Below, piece by piece: positions 35,346-44,735 of a stretch of DNA of 64,000 nucleotides (position 1 is the first letter of the stretch; every line of letters starts with the position of its first letter). The stretch is from CAVYXK01 sp963708245 (GTDB lineage: Bacteria > Pseudomonadota > Alphaproteobacteria > Acetobacterales > Acetobacteraceae). A model generated the notes under the pieces. That model made no database searches, had not been told where the DNA came from, and was given only the letters and a program-made list of their open reading frames with translations. The stretch covers positions 3,162,001 to 3,226,000 of the forward strand of contig OY970201.1 in assembly GCA_963708245.1 (NCBI GenBank). The letters run 5' to 3'. Made by a program: the position numbers and the translations under genes.

Positions 35346-36430
35346 TGCTTGGCCTGTGCTCCGCCCGACGATGCTGCCGGCGGCTCGACGAGCGCGCTCA
35401 CCGGAGCCAGGGCCAGACCGTTCGCCGCCAGCTCATTCGCCCACGCGGCGATCCGTTCCACCGTCACCGGCCGCACCGCCCCGGCCAGCCCCAGCGCGCT
35501 GCCCTTCTGCTGCGCGATCCGATTCAGCGAGGCTAGCTTGGCATCGATCGAGGCTGCATCGTCCGGCTCGTCGATCACCACATCGACGTCGCGGCTCCAG
35601 ACCGACGGCAGCCTGCCGTGGTCGTGCGCGCTCTCCCCCGGACGCGGATCGACGTATAGCAACCCACGCTGCCCGAGCGTGGCGAGAACCGGGTTCATCT
35701 GATCGGGCACCGAGGCGAACCGCTCACCCCGCGTCAGCCCCAGCGCCCCGGTTGCCCCGACGTAACCGGCAATGCGCGACAGCGCCCAAATAAGTTGCCG
35801 GTTGTTGTCCTCCGGCGAGGCCCGGGTGCTCAGGGCATGGTCGCCGGGATCGTTCAAGGGGAAGCTCTCGGGCTCCATGGGGATGGACAGGAGATATTCA
35901 TGCTCGCTCAGCCGCGCCTCGGTCAGCAACCGGTCCGGGTCGGCGGCGTAGGGCGACACCGCCAACGTGATTCCGCCGGGCAGGGTGCGGATCGCGTCCT
36001 CGCTGGCAGCCGTATTGAGGCCGATGCCGGCCAGCACCAAGCCAACACGCGGCCGGCGGGTGCTGCCGTCGAAGCCCGCGGCATAGACCTGCATTGGGAT
36101 CCGTCCGTCTTCGGCGATGCGCGGAAGCTCGCGGCCGGGCAGACCCGGCGCTGGTTCCTCCAATGCCGGGTCAGGATCGGTCACCGGTCCTGGTGTATCG
36201 CGCCCAGGTCGCGGCCCGAGTGCCGCCGGAGGAGCCGTTGTCACCTTGACGACAGGAGGCGGCACCGCCGGCGGAGGTGCTTGTTCGGCGTGGGGAGGGA
36301 AGGCCGGCGGGTGCGGGGCTGGAGGCCCCAGGACCTGCAGGACCGCCGCCCCGCCACCCAGCGCGACCAGCACCACCGCCCAGAAGGCGCCGAGCGCCCG
36401 CCAAGCGAAGCGGCGCCCCGGCCGCAACAC
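35342..36430 (-). CDS. Divergent polysaccharide deacetylase family protein (YibQ-type)
   Basis: A 362-residue protein with a single N-terminal membrane anchor (ALGAFWAVVLVALGGGAAVL), a Pro-rich periplasmic linker, then the divergent polysaccharide deacetylase domain from about residue 125 (RPRVGLVLAGIGLNTAASED, EYLLSIPMEPESFPLNDPGD, LTRGERFASVPDQM). The family is regularly found beside ctpA and envC, as here, and is thought to act on the cell wall; its reaction is unproven. It is four bases downstream of ctpA and overlaps rppH. Confidence 0.88.
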   Translation of the reverse strand: MLRPGRRFAWRALGAFWAVVLVALGGGAAVLQVLGPPAPHPPAFPPHAEQAPPPAVPPPVVKVTTAPPAALGPRPGRDTPGPVTDPDPALEEPAPGLPGRELPRIAEDGRIPMQVYAAGFDGSTRRPRVGLVLAGIGLNTAASEDAIRTLPGGITLAVSPYAADPDRLLTEARLSEHEYLLSIPMEPESFPLNDPGDHALSTRASPEDNNRQLIWALSRIAGYVGATGALGLTRGERFASVPDQMNPVLATLGQRGLLYVDPRPGESAHDHGRLPSVWSRDVDVVIDEPDDAASIDAKLASLNRIAQQKGSALGLAGAVRPVTVERIAAWANELAANGLALAPVSALVEPPAASSGGAQAKQ

Positions 36431-36433
36431 CGC

Positions 36434-37840
36434 TCAGTTGGCGGAGGCGGAGCGGTGCTGCTCGGCCATTGCGTTGGCGACCACCAGCGCCTCCTGAAGC
36501 TGGAAGTCCGTCTGGTCCGGCTTGGCCGGATCGAATTTCGGGAAATTCGCCGGCGGCTTTGAGGGGATCGAGCTGGCGATCGGCGGCAGATCAGTCCGCG
36601 GCGGCGGTCCTTCCTGCGTGCCGCCGGTGTTGGTGATCGTGTTATTCAGATCCCACTCGTGCTCAGGGCCGAAATGATCCTCCTTCTGCGCGCTCTCCGC
36701 GACCTTGATGTCCGGCGCGATGCCGAGGTCCTGGATCGAATGGCCCGACGGCGTGTAGTAGCGCGCCGTCGTCAGCCGCATCGCGCCGCCGCCGGGCAGC
36801 GGGATGACAGTCTGCACCGAGCCCTTGCCGAAGCTACGATCACCCAGCAGCACGGCACGGTGATGGTCCTGCAACGCGCCCGCAACGATCTCGCTAGAGG
36901 AAGCAGAGCCGTTATTGATCAGCACAACCATCGGCACACCAGGCAGCAGATCGTCGCCCTTGGCGTCCCAGCGCTGTGAATCGTCGGCATGCCGACCTCG
37001 GGTGGAAACGATCTCGCCGTGATTGACGAAATCACCGGCCACCGACACGGCTTGGTCGAGCAGCCCGCCCGGGTTGTTGCGCAGATCAAGCACGAGAGCG
37101 CGTAGCTTGCCTCCGCCCTGCTTCTTCAGCGAGGCGATCGCCTCCCGGATGCCGGAATCGGCGTTCTCGGTGAACTGCGTCAGCCGGAGATAGCCGATGC
37201 CATTCGGCTCCATGTGGTCCTTAACCACTTGGATATGGATGATCTGCCGCTCCAGCGTGACCTGGATCGGGGTATCGATGTTCTGGCGCTTGATGGTCAG
37301 CGTGATCTTGGAGCCCGGATCGCCACGCATCTCATCGACCGCTTTGCTGAGGGGCAGGCCCTCGACGGTCTTGCCATCCAGTGCGGTGATGATGTCGCCA
37401 GCCTGAATCCCGGCGTGGGAGGCTGGAGTGTCGTCGATCGGGCTGATCACCCGGATCAGGCCCTGGTCCTCGGTAACCTCAATGCCGAGGCCGCCGAACT
37501 TGCCCTGGGTCTGCACCTGCATGTCGCGGAACTGCGAGGCGTCCATATACGCTGAATGCGGGTCAAGCCCGGCGAGCATGCCATCCAGCGCATTCTCCAC
37601 CAGCTTCTTGTCGGGCACGGGCTCGACATATTCCGCCCGCACACGCTCGAACACGTCGCCGAACAGCGTCAGCCAGCGATAGGTGTCGGCGCGGTTCGCG
37701 TCGGTGTCGTCCTGCGCGAACGCGAGCGCGATGCCGAAGTGAGGGGCGAGAAATCTGGCGGCGGGGATGGCAGCGACGCCCGCCAGGAAGGTGGCGCCAA
37801 GCAGTAAACCGGTGCGCAGGCGCCGGGGACGGAATTGCAT
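36434..37840 (-). CDS. ctpA: C-terminal processing peptidase, S41 family
   Basis: A 468-residue periplasmic serine protease. N-terminal signal anchor GLLLGATFLAGVAAIPAARF, a PDZ domain at about 113-190 (GLGIEVTEDQGLIRVISPID, AGIQAGDIITALDGKTVEG), and the S41 catalytic region: VLDLRNNPGGLLDQAV, nucleophile in NNGSASSSEIVAGAL (about residues 310-323) and Lys339 in DRSFGKGSVQTVIPL. It trims C-termini of periplasmic proteins and often controls peptidoglycan hydrolases, fitting envC upstream. Confidence 0.93.
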   Translation of the reverse strand: MQFRPRRLRTGLLLGATFLAGVAAIPAARFLAPHFGIALAFAQDDTDANRADTYRWLTLFGDVFERVRAEYVEPVPDKKLVENALDGMLAGLDPHSAYMDASQFRDMQVQTQGKFGGLGIEVTEDQGLIRVISPIDDTPASHAGIQAGDIITALDGKTVEGLPLSKAVDEMRGDPGSKITLTIKRQNIDTPIQVTLERQIIHIQVVKDHMEPNGIGYLRLTQFTENADSGIREAIASLKKQGGGKLRALVLDLRNNPGGLLDQAVSVAGDFVNHGEIVSTRGRHADDSQRWDAKGDDLLPGVPMVVLINNGSASSSEIVAGALQDHHRAVLLGDRSFGKGSVQTVIPLPGGGAMRLTTARYYTPSGHSIQDLGIAPDIKVAESAQKEDHFGPEHEWDLNNTITNTGGTQEGPPPRTDLPPIASSIPSKPPANFPKFDPAKPDQTDFQLQEALVVANAMAEQHRSASAN

Positions 37841-37993
37841 TCGTTCTTTCCTCTCGCACCCCGGCCCGCCTCGGCTCGCGCCGAGTTGACCGGTGCGCCT
37901 AGTTTGGTGAAGGAGCCTCCTTCTATCCGGCTTCCTAAGCCCCTAGTCCAGTACCTGATTTCTTAACGGTTGCTGAACTGTCGGGGTGCCGGG

Positions 37994-39268
37994 TCAACTG
38001 CTTGCGTGTAACCACGGCGCCGGATTGACCGGCTCACCGTCGCGCCGCAGCTCGACATAGAGGCTGGGCCGGTCCCGACCGGCGGCGGGGTTCCAGTCGG
38101 GCATGACGCCGACCGGGTCGCCCGCGCGAACGACAGTACCCAGCTTGGCGTCCAGCCGCTCGAATCCCGCCAGCACCGCGTCATAGCCGCCGCCGCAATC
38201 GATGATCAGCAGCTTGCCGTAGCTGCGGAACGGGGCGGCGAACATCACCCTGCCGGCGCAGGGTGCCACGACCCGAGCGCCCGGGGCGGCGCGGTAGGAG
38301 ATGCCGACGGCGGGGCCAGCGTCGGTGGGATCGCCCCAGCCGCGCAGCACAGTACCGACGACGGGCGTCAGAAGCTGGCCGCCCGGGCCTGCGGACGATG
38401 CGATTGAAGTCTTGCCGGCGGGAGCGGCGAAAGCGACCTCGCGACGCCGCGCGTCCGCGAGTGCCGCCGCGCGCTTTTCGCGCGCGGCTCGTGCGGCGTC
38501 GGCTCGGGCGCGCGCCTCCTCGTCCTGGCGCGCCTGCTCGAGTTTGTCGAGCAACGATCGCAGGCTGGCGGCCTGGGCGGCAAGGTCGGCTGCATGGGCA
38601 GCGGCGGCGGCGGCCTGATCCTGGGCATCGCGGCGGCCCTGGTCGGCGAGTGCAAGCTGGCGGTCGAGCTCGGCTGCCGCTGCGGCCTGTGCCGTTTCGG
38701 CGGCAGCGAGCTTCGGCGTCTCGGCGGCAAGTGCATCGCTCGCCACTTGCAGCGCTGCCTGCTCGTGCCGCAGTGCCTCGGCCTCCGCCGCGACCTGATG
38801 CGCCATACCCTGCAGCACCAGCAACCCGCGGATCGCATCTTCCGGCGGCAGCGAGACCGCCAGCATGGTCTCCGCGGGGTAGAGCGACAGGCGCTCGATC
38901 AGCGGCAGCAGTGGCTCGATCGCCTTGGCGCGCTCCGCTAGCCGCTCTGCCGCCTCCCGGCGCGCGGTGGCGAGCGCCTCCATGCGGGTGGCGGCGTCTT
39001 CGGTCGCCAACTCCGCCTGCCGCAGGCGCCCCTCGGCGGCACTGCGCTGCGCGGCCAATTGTGCCGCTTCGGCCGCCAGGGCGGCGGCGCGCCCTGTTGC
39101 GCTCTGCTGCACGGCCAGAGCAGCCGCGCGATCGCGTTCCGCCTGGTCGAGCCGCGCCCGCGCATCGTCCGGTGATTGCGGCGCCGGTCCATTGCCGGCG
39201 GCCTGGGCGGCGGCCCGCGCGATCAGCAGGGCAGCGAGCAGGCTAGGAATCCGCCATGAAATGAGCAC
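37994..39268 (-). CDS. envC: EnvC-type murein hydrolase activator
   Basis: About 424 residues. The GTG at 39266-39268 begins LISWRIPSLLAALLIARAAA, a signal peptide; the open frame continues upstream through a REP-like repeat, which is not coding. A long coiled coil follows (Ala/Glu/Arg-rich, residues about 30-290), then a C-terminal LytM domain (PVVGTVLRGWGDPTDAGPAV, LLIIDCGGGYDAVLAGFERL, SLYVELRRDGEPVNP). The LytM metal His residues are missing (DCGGGYD where active enzymes have DHGxGYxT), as in E. coli EnvC, which activates amidases rather than cutting itself. Confidence 0.88.
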   Translation of the reverse strand: MLISWRIPSLLAALLIARAAAQAAGNGPAPQSPDDARARLDQAERDRAAALAVQQSATGRAAALAAEAAQLAAQRSAAEGRLRQAELATEDAATRMEALATARREAAERLAERAKAIEPLLPLIERLSLYPAETMLAVSLPPEDAIRGLLVLQGMAHQVAAEAEALRHEQAALQVASDALAAETPKLAAAETAQAAAAAELDRQLALADQGRRDAQDQAAAAAAHAADLAAQAASLRSLLDKLEQARQDEEARARADAARAAREKRAAALADARRREVAFAAPAGKTSIASSAGPGGQLLTPVVGTVLRGWGDPTDAGPAVGISYRAAPGARVVAPCAGRVMFAAPFRSYGKLLIIDCGGGYDAVLAGFERLDAKLGTVVRAGDPVGVMPDWNPAAGRDRPSLYVELRRDGEPVNPAPWLHASS

Positions 39269-39316
39269 GCCAACCGCGATCCCGTGGTTGTCAATGCGAT
39301 CATGTCGGCGACGGGT

Positions 39317-39393
39317 GGCGGAATGCGCTTTGCTTTTCCGCCCTACGGGAGCCGCGTCGCTGCGTAGGGCGGAAAAGCGAAGCGCATTCCGCC
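39317..39393. repeat. Inverted pair of REP-like units
   Basis: GGCGGAATGCGCTTTGC with TTTTCCGCCCTACG at 39317-39347 is repeated in inverse at 39363-39393, one mismatch in 31 bases, separated by 15 bases. This could fold into a long hairpin between gpmI and envC. The unit is the same core that lies inside the two 111-bp repeats. Confidence 0.75.
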
Positions 39394-39425
39394 TGCGGAA
39401 TAACGCCGTTATTTGACGGCCAATC

Positions 39426-40970
39426 CTAACGCGAAGCGCGTGTCGCATCGGGATCGATCAGCGACGCCCCGGTCATCTCGGCCGGTTGCGGCAAACCCAT
39501 CAGCGCCAACAGCGTCGGCGCCACATCGGCCAGTCGCCCGTTATGCAGCCCCGCCGCATCGCCGCCCATCAGCAGGACCGGCACCGGATTGGTCGTGTGC
39601 GCGGTGTGCGGGCCCCCCGTGGCCGGGTCACGCATCAGCTCGCAGTTGCCGTGATCGGCGGTGATGAGCAGCGCGCCGCCCTGCTTTCCGACCGCCTCCG
39701 CGATGCGGCCGAGCCCGGTATCCACCGCTTCAACCGCGCGGATCGCTGCCGCCAGGATGCCCGTATGCCCGACCATGTCCGGGTTGGCGAAGTTCAGCAC
39801 GATCAGGTCGTACTTACCGGAGTCGATGGCGGCGACGACCTTGTCGGTGAGTTCCGGCTCGGACATCTCCGGCTGCCGGTCATAGGTCGCGACCTTTGGC
39901 GAGGCGACCAGGATGCGGTCCTCGTTGGGGAACTGCGTCTCGCGTCCGCCATTCAGGAAATACGTGACGTGGGCGTATTTCTCGGTCTCCGCGGCGCGGA
40001 GCTGGGTGCGGCCGGCCGCCGCGACCACCTCGCCCAGAACGTTGTTCAGATGCTCTGGCGGGAACAGCGTCTCCAAGAAGTGGTCGAGCTCGGTGCTGTA
40101 CTGCGTCATACCGACGGCGGCGGCAAAACGGATCACGCGGTCGCGCTGAAAACCATCGAAATCAGGCTCGAGCAGCGCGCCAAGGATCTCGCGCACGCGG
40201 TCGGCACGGAAGTTGAAGCAGAGCAGTCCGTCGCCGTCTTGCATCCCTTGATAGTCACCAATGACGACCGGAACGACGAACTCGTCGGTCGTGCCGTTGG
40301 CGTACGCCTCGTCCATCGCCGCGATGGGCGTCGCGACACGCTTGCCGTCGGCCTGAGTCAGCGTGCGATACGCTTTCTCCACCCGGTCCCACCGCTTGTC
40401 GCGATCCATGGCGTAGTAGCGGCCGCAGACGGTGACGATCGGAACTCCCTTCGGCAGCGCGGCGGCCAGCCGAACCAGATCGTCGCGTCCCGATTGCGGC
40501 GGGCTGTCGCGTCCGTCAGTGAAGGCGTGCACGACCGTCCGGACGCCGCCCGAGTGCAGCAGTGCCGCAAGCGCGGCGGCATGATCCTGGTGCGAGTGCA
40601 CGCCGCCCGGAGACACCAGGCCGAGCAGATGGCAGGTGCCGCCCGTTTCCTTGAGCCGGGCGATCAGATGCGCGAGGACCGGAGATTGGCCGATCGTGCC
40701 GTCCTCGATCGCCCGGCCGATACGAACAAGCTCCTGCGGAACGACGCGCCCGGCGCCGATATTCAGATGGCCCACCTCGGAGTTGCCCATCTGCCCATCC
40801 GGCAGGCCGACATCGCGACCTGAGGCGCGCAGGAGGGCATGCGGGCAGGTGGTCCAGAGCCGGCAGAAATTGGGCATGCGGCCAAGCCGAATGGCATTGT
40901 CGGCGCTCTCCTCGCGCCAGCCGAAGCCGTCGAGGATCACCAGCATCACCGGGCGAATCGGCTGCTGCAT
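39426..40970 (-). CDS. gpmI: 2,3-bisphosphoglycerate-independent phosphoglycerate mutase
   Basis: A 514-residue enzyme of glycolysis interconverting 3- and 2-phosphoglycerate with two manganese ions. MLVILDGFGWREESADNAI at the start carries the first metal Asp; the phosphoserine nucleophile is in GQMGNSEVGHLNIGAG (Ser64); and ITADHGNCELM and HTAHTTNPVPVLL supply further metal ligands. The start at 40970 has GGAG upstream. It leads the minus-strand run gpmI-envC-ctpA-deacetylase-rppH, a common alphaproteobacterial order. Confidence 0.94.
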   Translation of the reverse strand: MQQPIRPVMLVILDGFGWREESADNAIRLGRMPNFCRLWTTCPHALLRASGRDVGLPDGQMGNSEVGHLNIGAGRVVPQELVRIGRAIEDGTIGQSPVLAHLIARLKETGGTCHLLGLVSPGGVHSHQDHAAALAALLHSGGVRTVVHAFTDGRDSPPQSGRDDLVRLAAALPKGVPIVTVCGRYYAMDRDKRWDRVEKAYRTLTQADGKRVATPIAAMDEAYANGTTDEFVVPVVIGDYQGMQDGDGLLCFNFRADRVREILGALLEPDFDGFQRDRVIRFAAAVGMTQYSTELDHFLETLFPPEHLNNVLGEVVAAAGRTQLRAAETEKYAHVTYFLNGGRETQFPNEDRILVASPKVATYDRQPEMSEPELTDKVVAAIDSGKYDLIVLNFANPDMVGHTGILAAAIRAVEAVDTGLGRIAEAVGKQGGALLITADHGNCELMRDPATGGPHTAHTTNPVPVLLMGGDAAGLHNGRLADVAPTLLALMGLPQPAEMTGASLIDPDATRASR

Positions 40971-41131
40971 GTGCCGCTCCTGCGTCCTGAAGCTGGGTAG
41001 CGCCGCGACTGCAGCGAAACAAGCGGCCTCGGCGTCGTAGAGCTGCAATCAAACCTTCACATATCCGATCCTAGCCCCGCCCGGCGGTGGCATGGCACGT
41101 GTTGTGCTGTCTCATAGCCGGGGGGACAGTA

Positions 41132-42629
41132 ATGAGCGAGGTCTTGGAGAGCGGCGTGCGGTTGAGTAACGCCGAGCCGAAATCGGTTCAGGACTACATC
41201 GACGAGCTGCCGATGTGGGCCGACGGCACCAGCCTCAAATCGGCGCCCATGACCGGCATGCAGTGGCTCATCTGGACGCTCGCCGCAGTCGGCAAGTTCT
41301 TCGAGGGCTACGTCGTCTTCATGACCGGCGTGGCACTGCCTCTGATCGTGCGCGAATTCCATATCAGCGCCTCGCAGAAAGGCATCATCAGCGCCGCGAA
41401 GTCTCGCCGGCATCCTAGCCGGCGCCCTGCTCCTGGGAGGGCTTTCCGACTATTTTGGCCGCAAGCGGATGTTCATCGCCGAGATGATTATCTTCACGGC
41501 CTTCTTGGCGTTGCTCGTGCTCTGCAACGACTTCCTGTCTATCGCCATCTGCCTGTTCGGGCTCGGCATGGCGCTGGGCTGCGACTACCCAACGGCGCAC
41601 ATGATCATCTCCGAGAACATTCCCAGCCATAGTAGGGGTAAGCTGGTGCTCGGCGCGTTTGGCTTCCAGGCGCTGGGCGCACTGGGCGGCACTGGCATGG
41701 GCTGCCTCGTTCTATCTCTGTATCCCAATCTCGACGCTTGGCGCTGGATGTACGCCACGGCCATCATCCCGGCGCTCGTCGTCACGCTCTGCCGATTCTA
41801 CATCACCGAAAGCGCCAACTGGCTGGTTGTACGTGGTGAACACGACAAGGCCGAGAGGGCAGCCAGACAACTGCTCGGGCGCACCCCGCAATATCCGCAG
41901 GAAGTCAAACTGACGCGCCACGTCGGCGATATCGTCATCGCCGACGAGCCAAAACACAAAGCATCCTTCGCGACGCTGTTCAACGACCGCAATCGGCGCG
42001 CCACGATTTTCGCCTCGGTTCCCTGGTTCCTCCAGGATCTGGGCACCTATGGCATCGGCATCTTCACCCCGACCATCCTGGCCGCGGCGCTCGGCGGCGG
42101 CTCGGATCACATCCGCAGCGTGAGCGACCTGATCTCTGATGGCATACTGGCCGCCAAGGGCGCGGCGCTCATCAACATCCTGCTGATCGTCGGCATCCTG
42201 TGTGCGGTGCTGCTCGCCGACAAGGTCGGCCGGATCAGGCTGCAAATTCTCGGCTTCTTCGGCTGCGCCCTCGGGTTGCTGATCGCTTCCTTCTCGATTG
42301 ACTTCACTGGACCTGCGCAGATCGAATGCATTTTTGTCGGCTTCATGTTGTTTAACTTCATGACCAATCTCGGCCCAAACGCACAGACCTACCTGCTCGC
42401 CGGCGAGGTGTTCCCCACCGAGGTCCGCGGCATGGGCGCGGGCTTCGCAGCCGCGTTCGCAAAGATCGGTGCGGTGATGACGGCCTTCCTGTTCCCGATC
42501 CTGCTCGTTAGTATCGGCACACGGGCTCTGCTGTACGGCTTGGTCATTACATCTATTCTCGGTGCGATCGTCACCTGGGCTTATAGGATCGAGACAACCG
42601 GCGTGAACCTCGCGCGGATTGGCCGGTGA
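41132..42629 (+). pseudogene. MFS transporter with a single-base frameshift
   Basis: A sugar-porter-like major facilitator of about 498 residues when repaired. The start MSEVLESGVRLSNAEPKSV at 41132 has GGGGGA upstream. Helix 1 (MQWLIWTLAAVGKFFEGYVV) is in the first frame, which breaks at AASK near 41399 where one extra A occurs in GCGAAGTCTC. Removing it gives ILAGALLLGGLSDYFGRKRM and an uninterrupted rest to 42629, including the MFS signature DYFGRKR. The substrate is unknown; the neighbouring phosphate-type binding protein overlaps its stop. The shift could be a sequencing error. Confidence 0.8.
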
Positions 42630-43744
42630 TGCGGATGGCGAGCCCAGCGAGCAACATTTCACGGGCAATTCGCACGATGTTTCAGCCGGACGCGCGTCTG
42701 CTCCATGCGGCCGCACTTGCGCTTGGCCTACTCGTGCTGGCACAGCAACCGGCAAAGAGTGCCGATGTGACGCTGAACGTCACTGGCTCGACGCTGCTGC
42801 ATCCGCTGTTCGAGTTGTGGATTCCGGCTTATAAGGCGGCCAACCCTGGTGTGACGATCAATGCGCGCGCCACAAATTCGGGCGCCGGGATCGCGCAGAC
42901 AATCGCTGGCAAAGTTCAGATCGGCACCTCGGATGCATACATGTCCGAAGAGCAGGTGGAGCACAATCCCGAGATCGTCAACATACCGCTGGCAATCTCG
43001 GCGCAGACTGTGAACTACAACCTTCCCGATCTGAAGGGCGCGACTCTGAAGCTCGACGGGCGCACGCTGGCGGGCATCTACTCGGGCAAGATAGTGCAAT
43101 GGGATGCGGCACCAATCGCCGCGCTAAATCCGAATGTGCATCTACCGCATCAGCCAATTGTCCCGATCCGCCGTGCCGACCCATCGGGTGACACTTTCAT
43201 CTTTACCCAGTTCCTCGATTTCTCGACCCAGGAATGGGAGGATGACATCGGCTACGGTACTTCTGTGGACTGGCCCACTGTATCAGGCGAGTTGGCCGCG
43301 ACCGGCAATGCGGGAATGCTGAAGACCTTGGCGGCGACGCCTTACTCGATTGCCTACATTGGTGTTAGCTTCCACGATGACATTGCCAAAGCTGGGCTGG
43401 GCACAGCGCTGCTCGGGAACCAGAGTGGAAAGTTTCTTCAGCCGACACCCGAGACAGTAAGCGCGGCAGCATCGGCGCTGGATGCGCGCACGCCTGCCGA
43501 CGAGCGGCTGAGCCTGGTGTTCGCTCCCGGTGACGACTCCTATCCGCTGATCAACTACGAGTACGCGGTGGTTTCGATCCGGCAGCCGGATCCGGCGACG
43601 GCCGCGGCCATTCGCCAGTTCCTGCTCTGGGCGATCGCGATCGACGGCGGCAATTCACCGAAATACTTGGATGCCGTGCGCTTCATCCCGTTGCCCGATT
43701 TCATCCGCGCGCTGAGCGAGAAGCAGATCGGGCGCATCAAGTAG
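42626..43744 (+). CDS. PstS-like phosphate-type substrate-binding protein
   Basis: A 372-residue periplasmic binding protein with signal peptide LLHAAALALGLLVLAQQPAK. The mature part shows the PstS fold: VTLNVTGSTLLHPLFELWIP, ATNSGAGIAQTIAGKVQIGT then SDAYMS, KIVQWDAAPIAALNPNVHLP and VPIRRADPSGDTFIFTQFL. These are the phosphate-loop signatures of PstS. No pstCAB genes follow. It starts in a GTGATG overlap with the transporter stop, so it is cotranscribed with that MFS gene, an unusual pairing. Confidence 0.85.
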   Translation: MMRMASPASNISRAIRTMFQPDARLLHAAALALGLLVLAQQPAKSADVTLNVTGSTLLHPLFELWIPAYKAANPGVTINARATNSGAGIAQTIAGKVQIGTSDAYMSEEQVEHNPEIVNIPLAISAQTVNYNLPDLKGATLKLDGRTLAGIYSGKIVQWDAAPIAALNPNVHLPHQPIVPIRRADPSGDTFIFTQFLDFSTQEWEDDIGYGTSVDWPTVSGELAATGNAGMLKTLAATPYSIAYIGVSFHDDIAKAGLGTALLGNQSGKFLQPTPETVSAAASALDARTPADERLSLVFAPGDDSYPLINYEYAVVSIRQPDPATAAAIRQFLLWAIAIDGGNSPKYLDAVRFIPLPDFIRALSEKQIGRIK

Positions 43745-43946
43745 TACGACCGCTTTTCAGCCGGAGTGAGGCGCTCCCGGAGAGCCCGTTTCGGCCCATC
43801 GCGAACATTCCCAAGAAGTGGTCGCCGATAAGTGCTCTGGGCACCAGGCGCTGGAATGGGTGTTTGTTCCGGTCGTATCTTTCGGACACCGCAATCGGTT
43901 GTTCGCTACGGACCAGTCCGGCTCGGGAAGTAGCCCTTGCAGATAT

Positions 43947-44054
43947 CTTTGGCACGCGCTTAAGCGGATTGCCGGTCATCCGGTAAACCGCATGGACGAG
44001 TTGCTGCCCCGGAACGTCAACCGGACCAGGCTCGATCAATGCCTCGCTGCGTGA
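43947..44054 (+). pseudogene. C-terminal remnant of an IS66-type transposase
   Basis: The codons read LWHALKRIAGHPVNRMDELL then PRNVNRTRLDQCLAA. IAxHPxNRxDELLP is the typical end of IS66-family TnpC proteins. Nothing recognisable lies upstream apart from about 45 in-frame codons without similarity. Only this end of the element survives. Confidence 0.4.
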
Positions 44055-44133
44055 GCGATACGGTCAACGAGACTCTCAGCGGTCCGGGCCGGACGCTTAC
44101 CCGAGACCCACACTTCACCGAGGAGAAACTCAA

Positions 44134-44410
44134 ATGACCGACAACGCGCAGACGTCGAGCCAACCCGGCTCTGCGATTCCGGCCGACGATCCCAACCGCA
44201 AGCTCCCGGTGGTCGATCCGGACGATCCGAAACTGCGACATGTCGCGGTCGTCGGCGACACCTACACGATTCTCGTTCATCGCGGTCGGCGTGCCCGTTG
44301 AGAGCCGCACCTCGCCCGCGCCGATACTCAGCAAGGAAGAGCAGGAAGCGTTCCTGAAGAAGGTCGAGACGCTCGCGCCCAAATATCGAACGGAGCTGCT
44401 CGGGCCATGA
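44134..44410 (+). pseudogene. Cupin-domain protein with its barrel deleted
   Basis: The start has GAGGAG upstream and reads MTDNAQTSSQPGSAIPADDP then NRKLPVVDPDDPKLRHVAVV and GDTYTILV, the N-terminus of a small cupin family. The sequence then jumps to FIAVGVPVESRTSP and KVETLAPKYRTELLGP, its usual C-terminus, in a shifted frame. Roughly 80-90 residues containing the metal site are missing, and the junction at about 44275 is out of frame. Not functional. Confidence 0.65.
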
Positions 44411-44735
44411 AGCTTATTCGGAGCCGAGCACTTGTGCGATCGGCATCTACAGCTCTTCGAAGACCATCGGGTTGCCAAACGCGGTCGCCATCCGCTCGAC
44501 CCATAGTTTCACCGCCGCGCCGTCACAGCTGAGCGATGCTCACATCAGTTGCTGCTCTGCTCTGCCTGTCGCCCCGCCTTGCTGATGAAGCTGGAACAGC
44601 GCACAGGTAACCTTTAACCTTGGTCATCCGGGGAATGTCAGATAAGATGGGAAGCATCTCGACGCGTATGACGGAGCGCTTCCGAACGCTGATCCAGTTG
44701 TTTCGGCAAGCCCAATGAGCAATCAACGTGGCCGA
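44411..44735. other. Gene-free stretch, possible fragment of a transferase
   Basis: The minus strand near 44450-44515 contains VKLWVERMATAFGNPMVFEE before a stop, which resembles the end of a glutathione-transferase-like protein, but no upstream part is found. The rest shows nothing. Confidence 0.3.

Noticed and set aside
39269..39448. Upstream extension of envC
   Set aside because: The added codons translate a REP-like inverted repeat; the signal peptide begins at the GTG at 39268.
39486..40823. A 445-codon plus-strand open frame
   Set aside because: Antisense to gpmI, whose active-site motifs are complete; no family features in the shadow.
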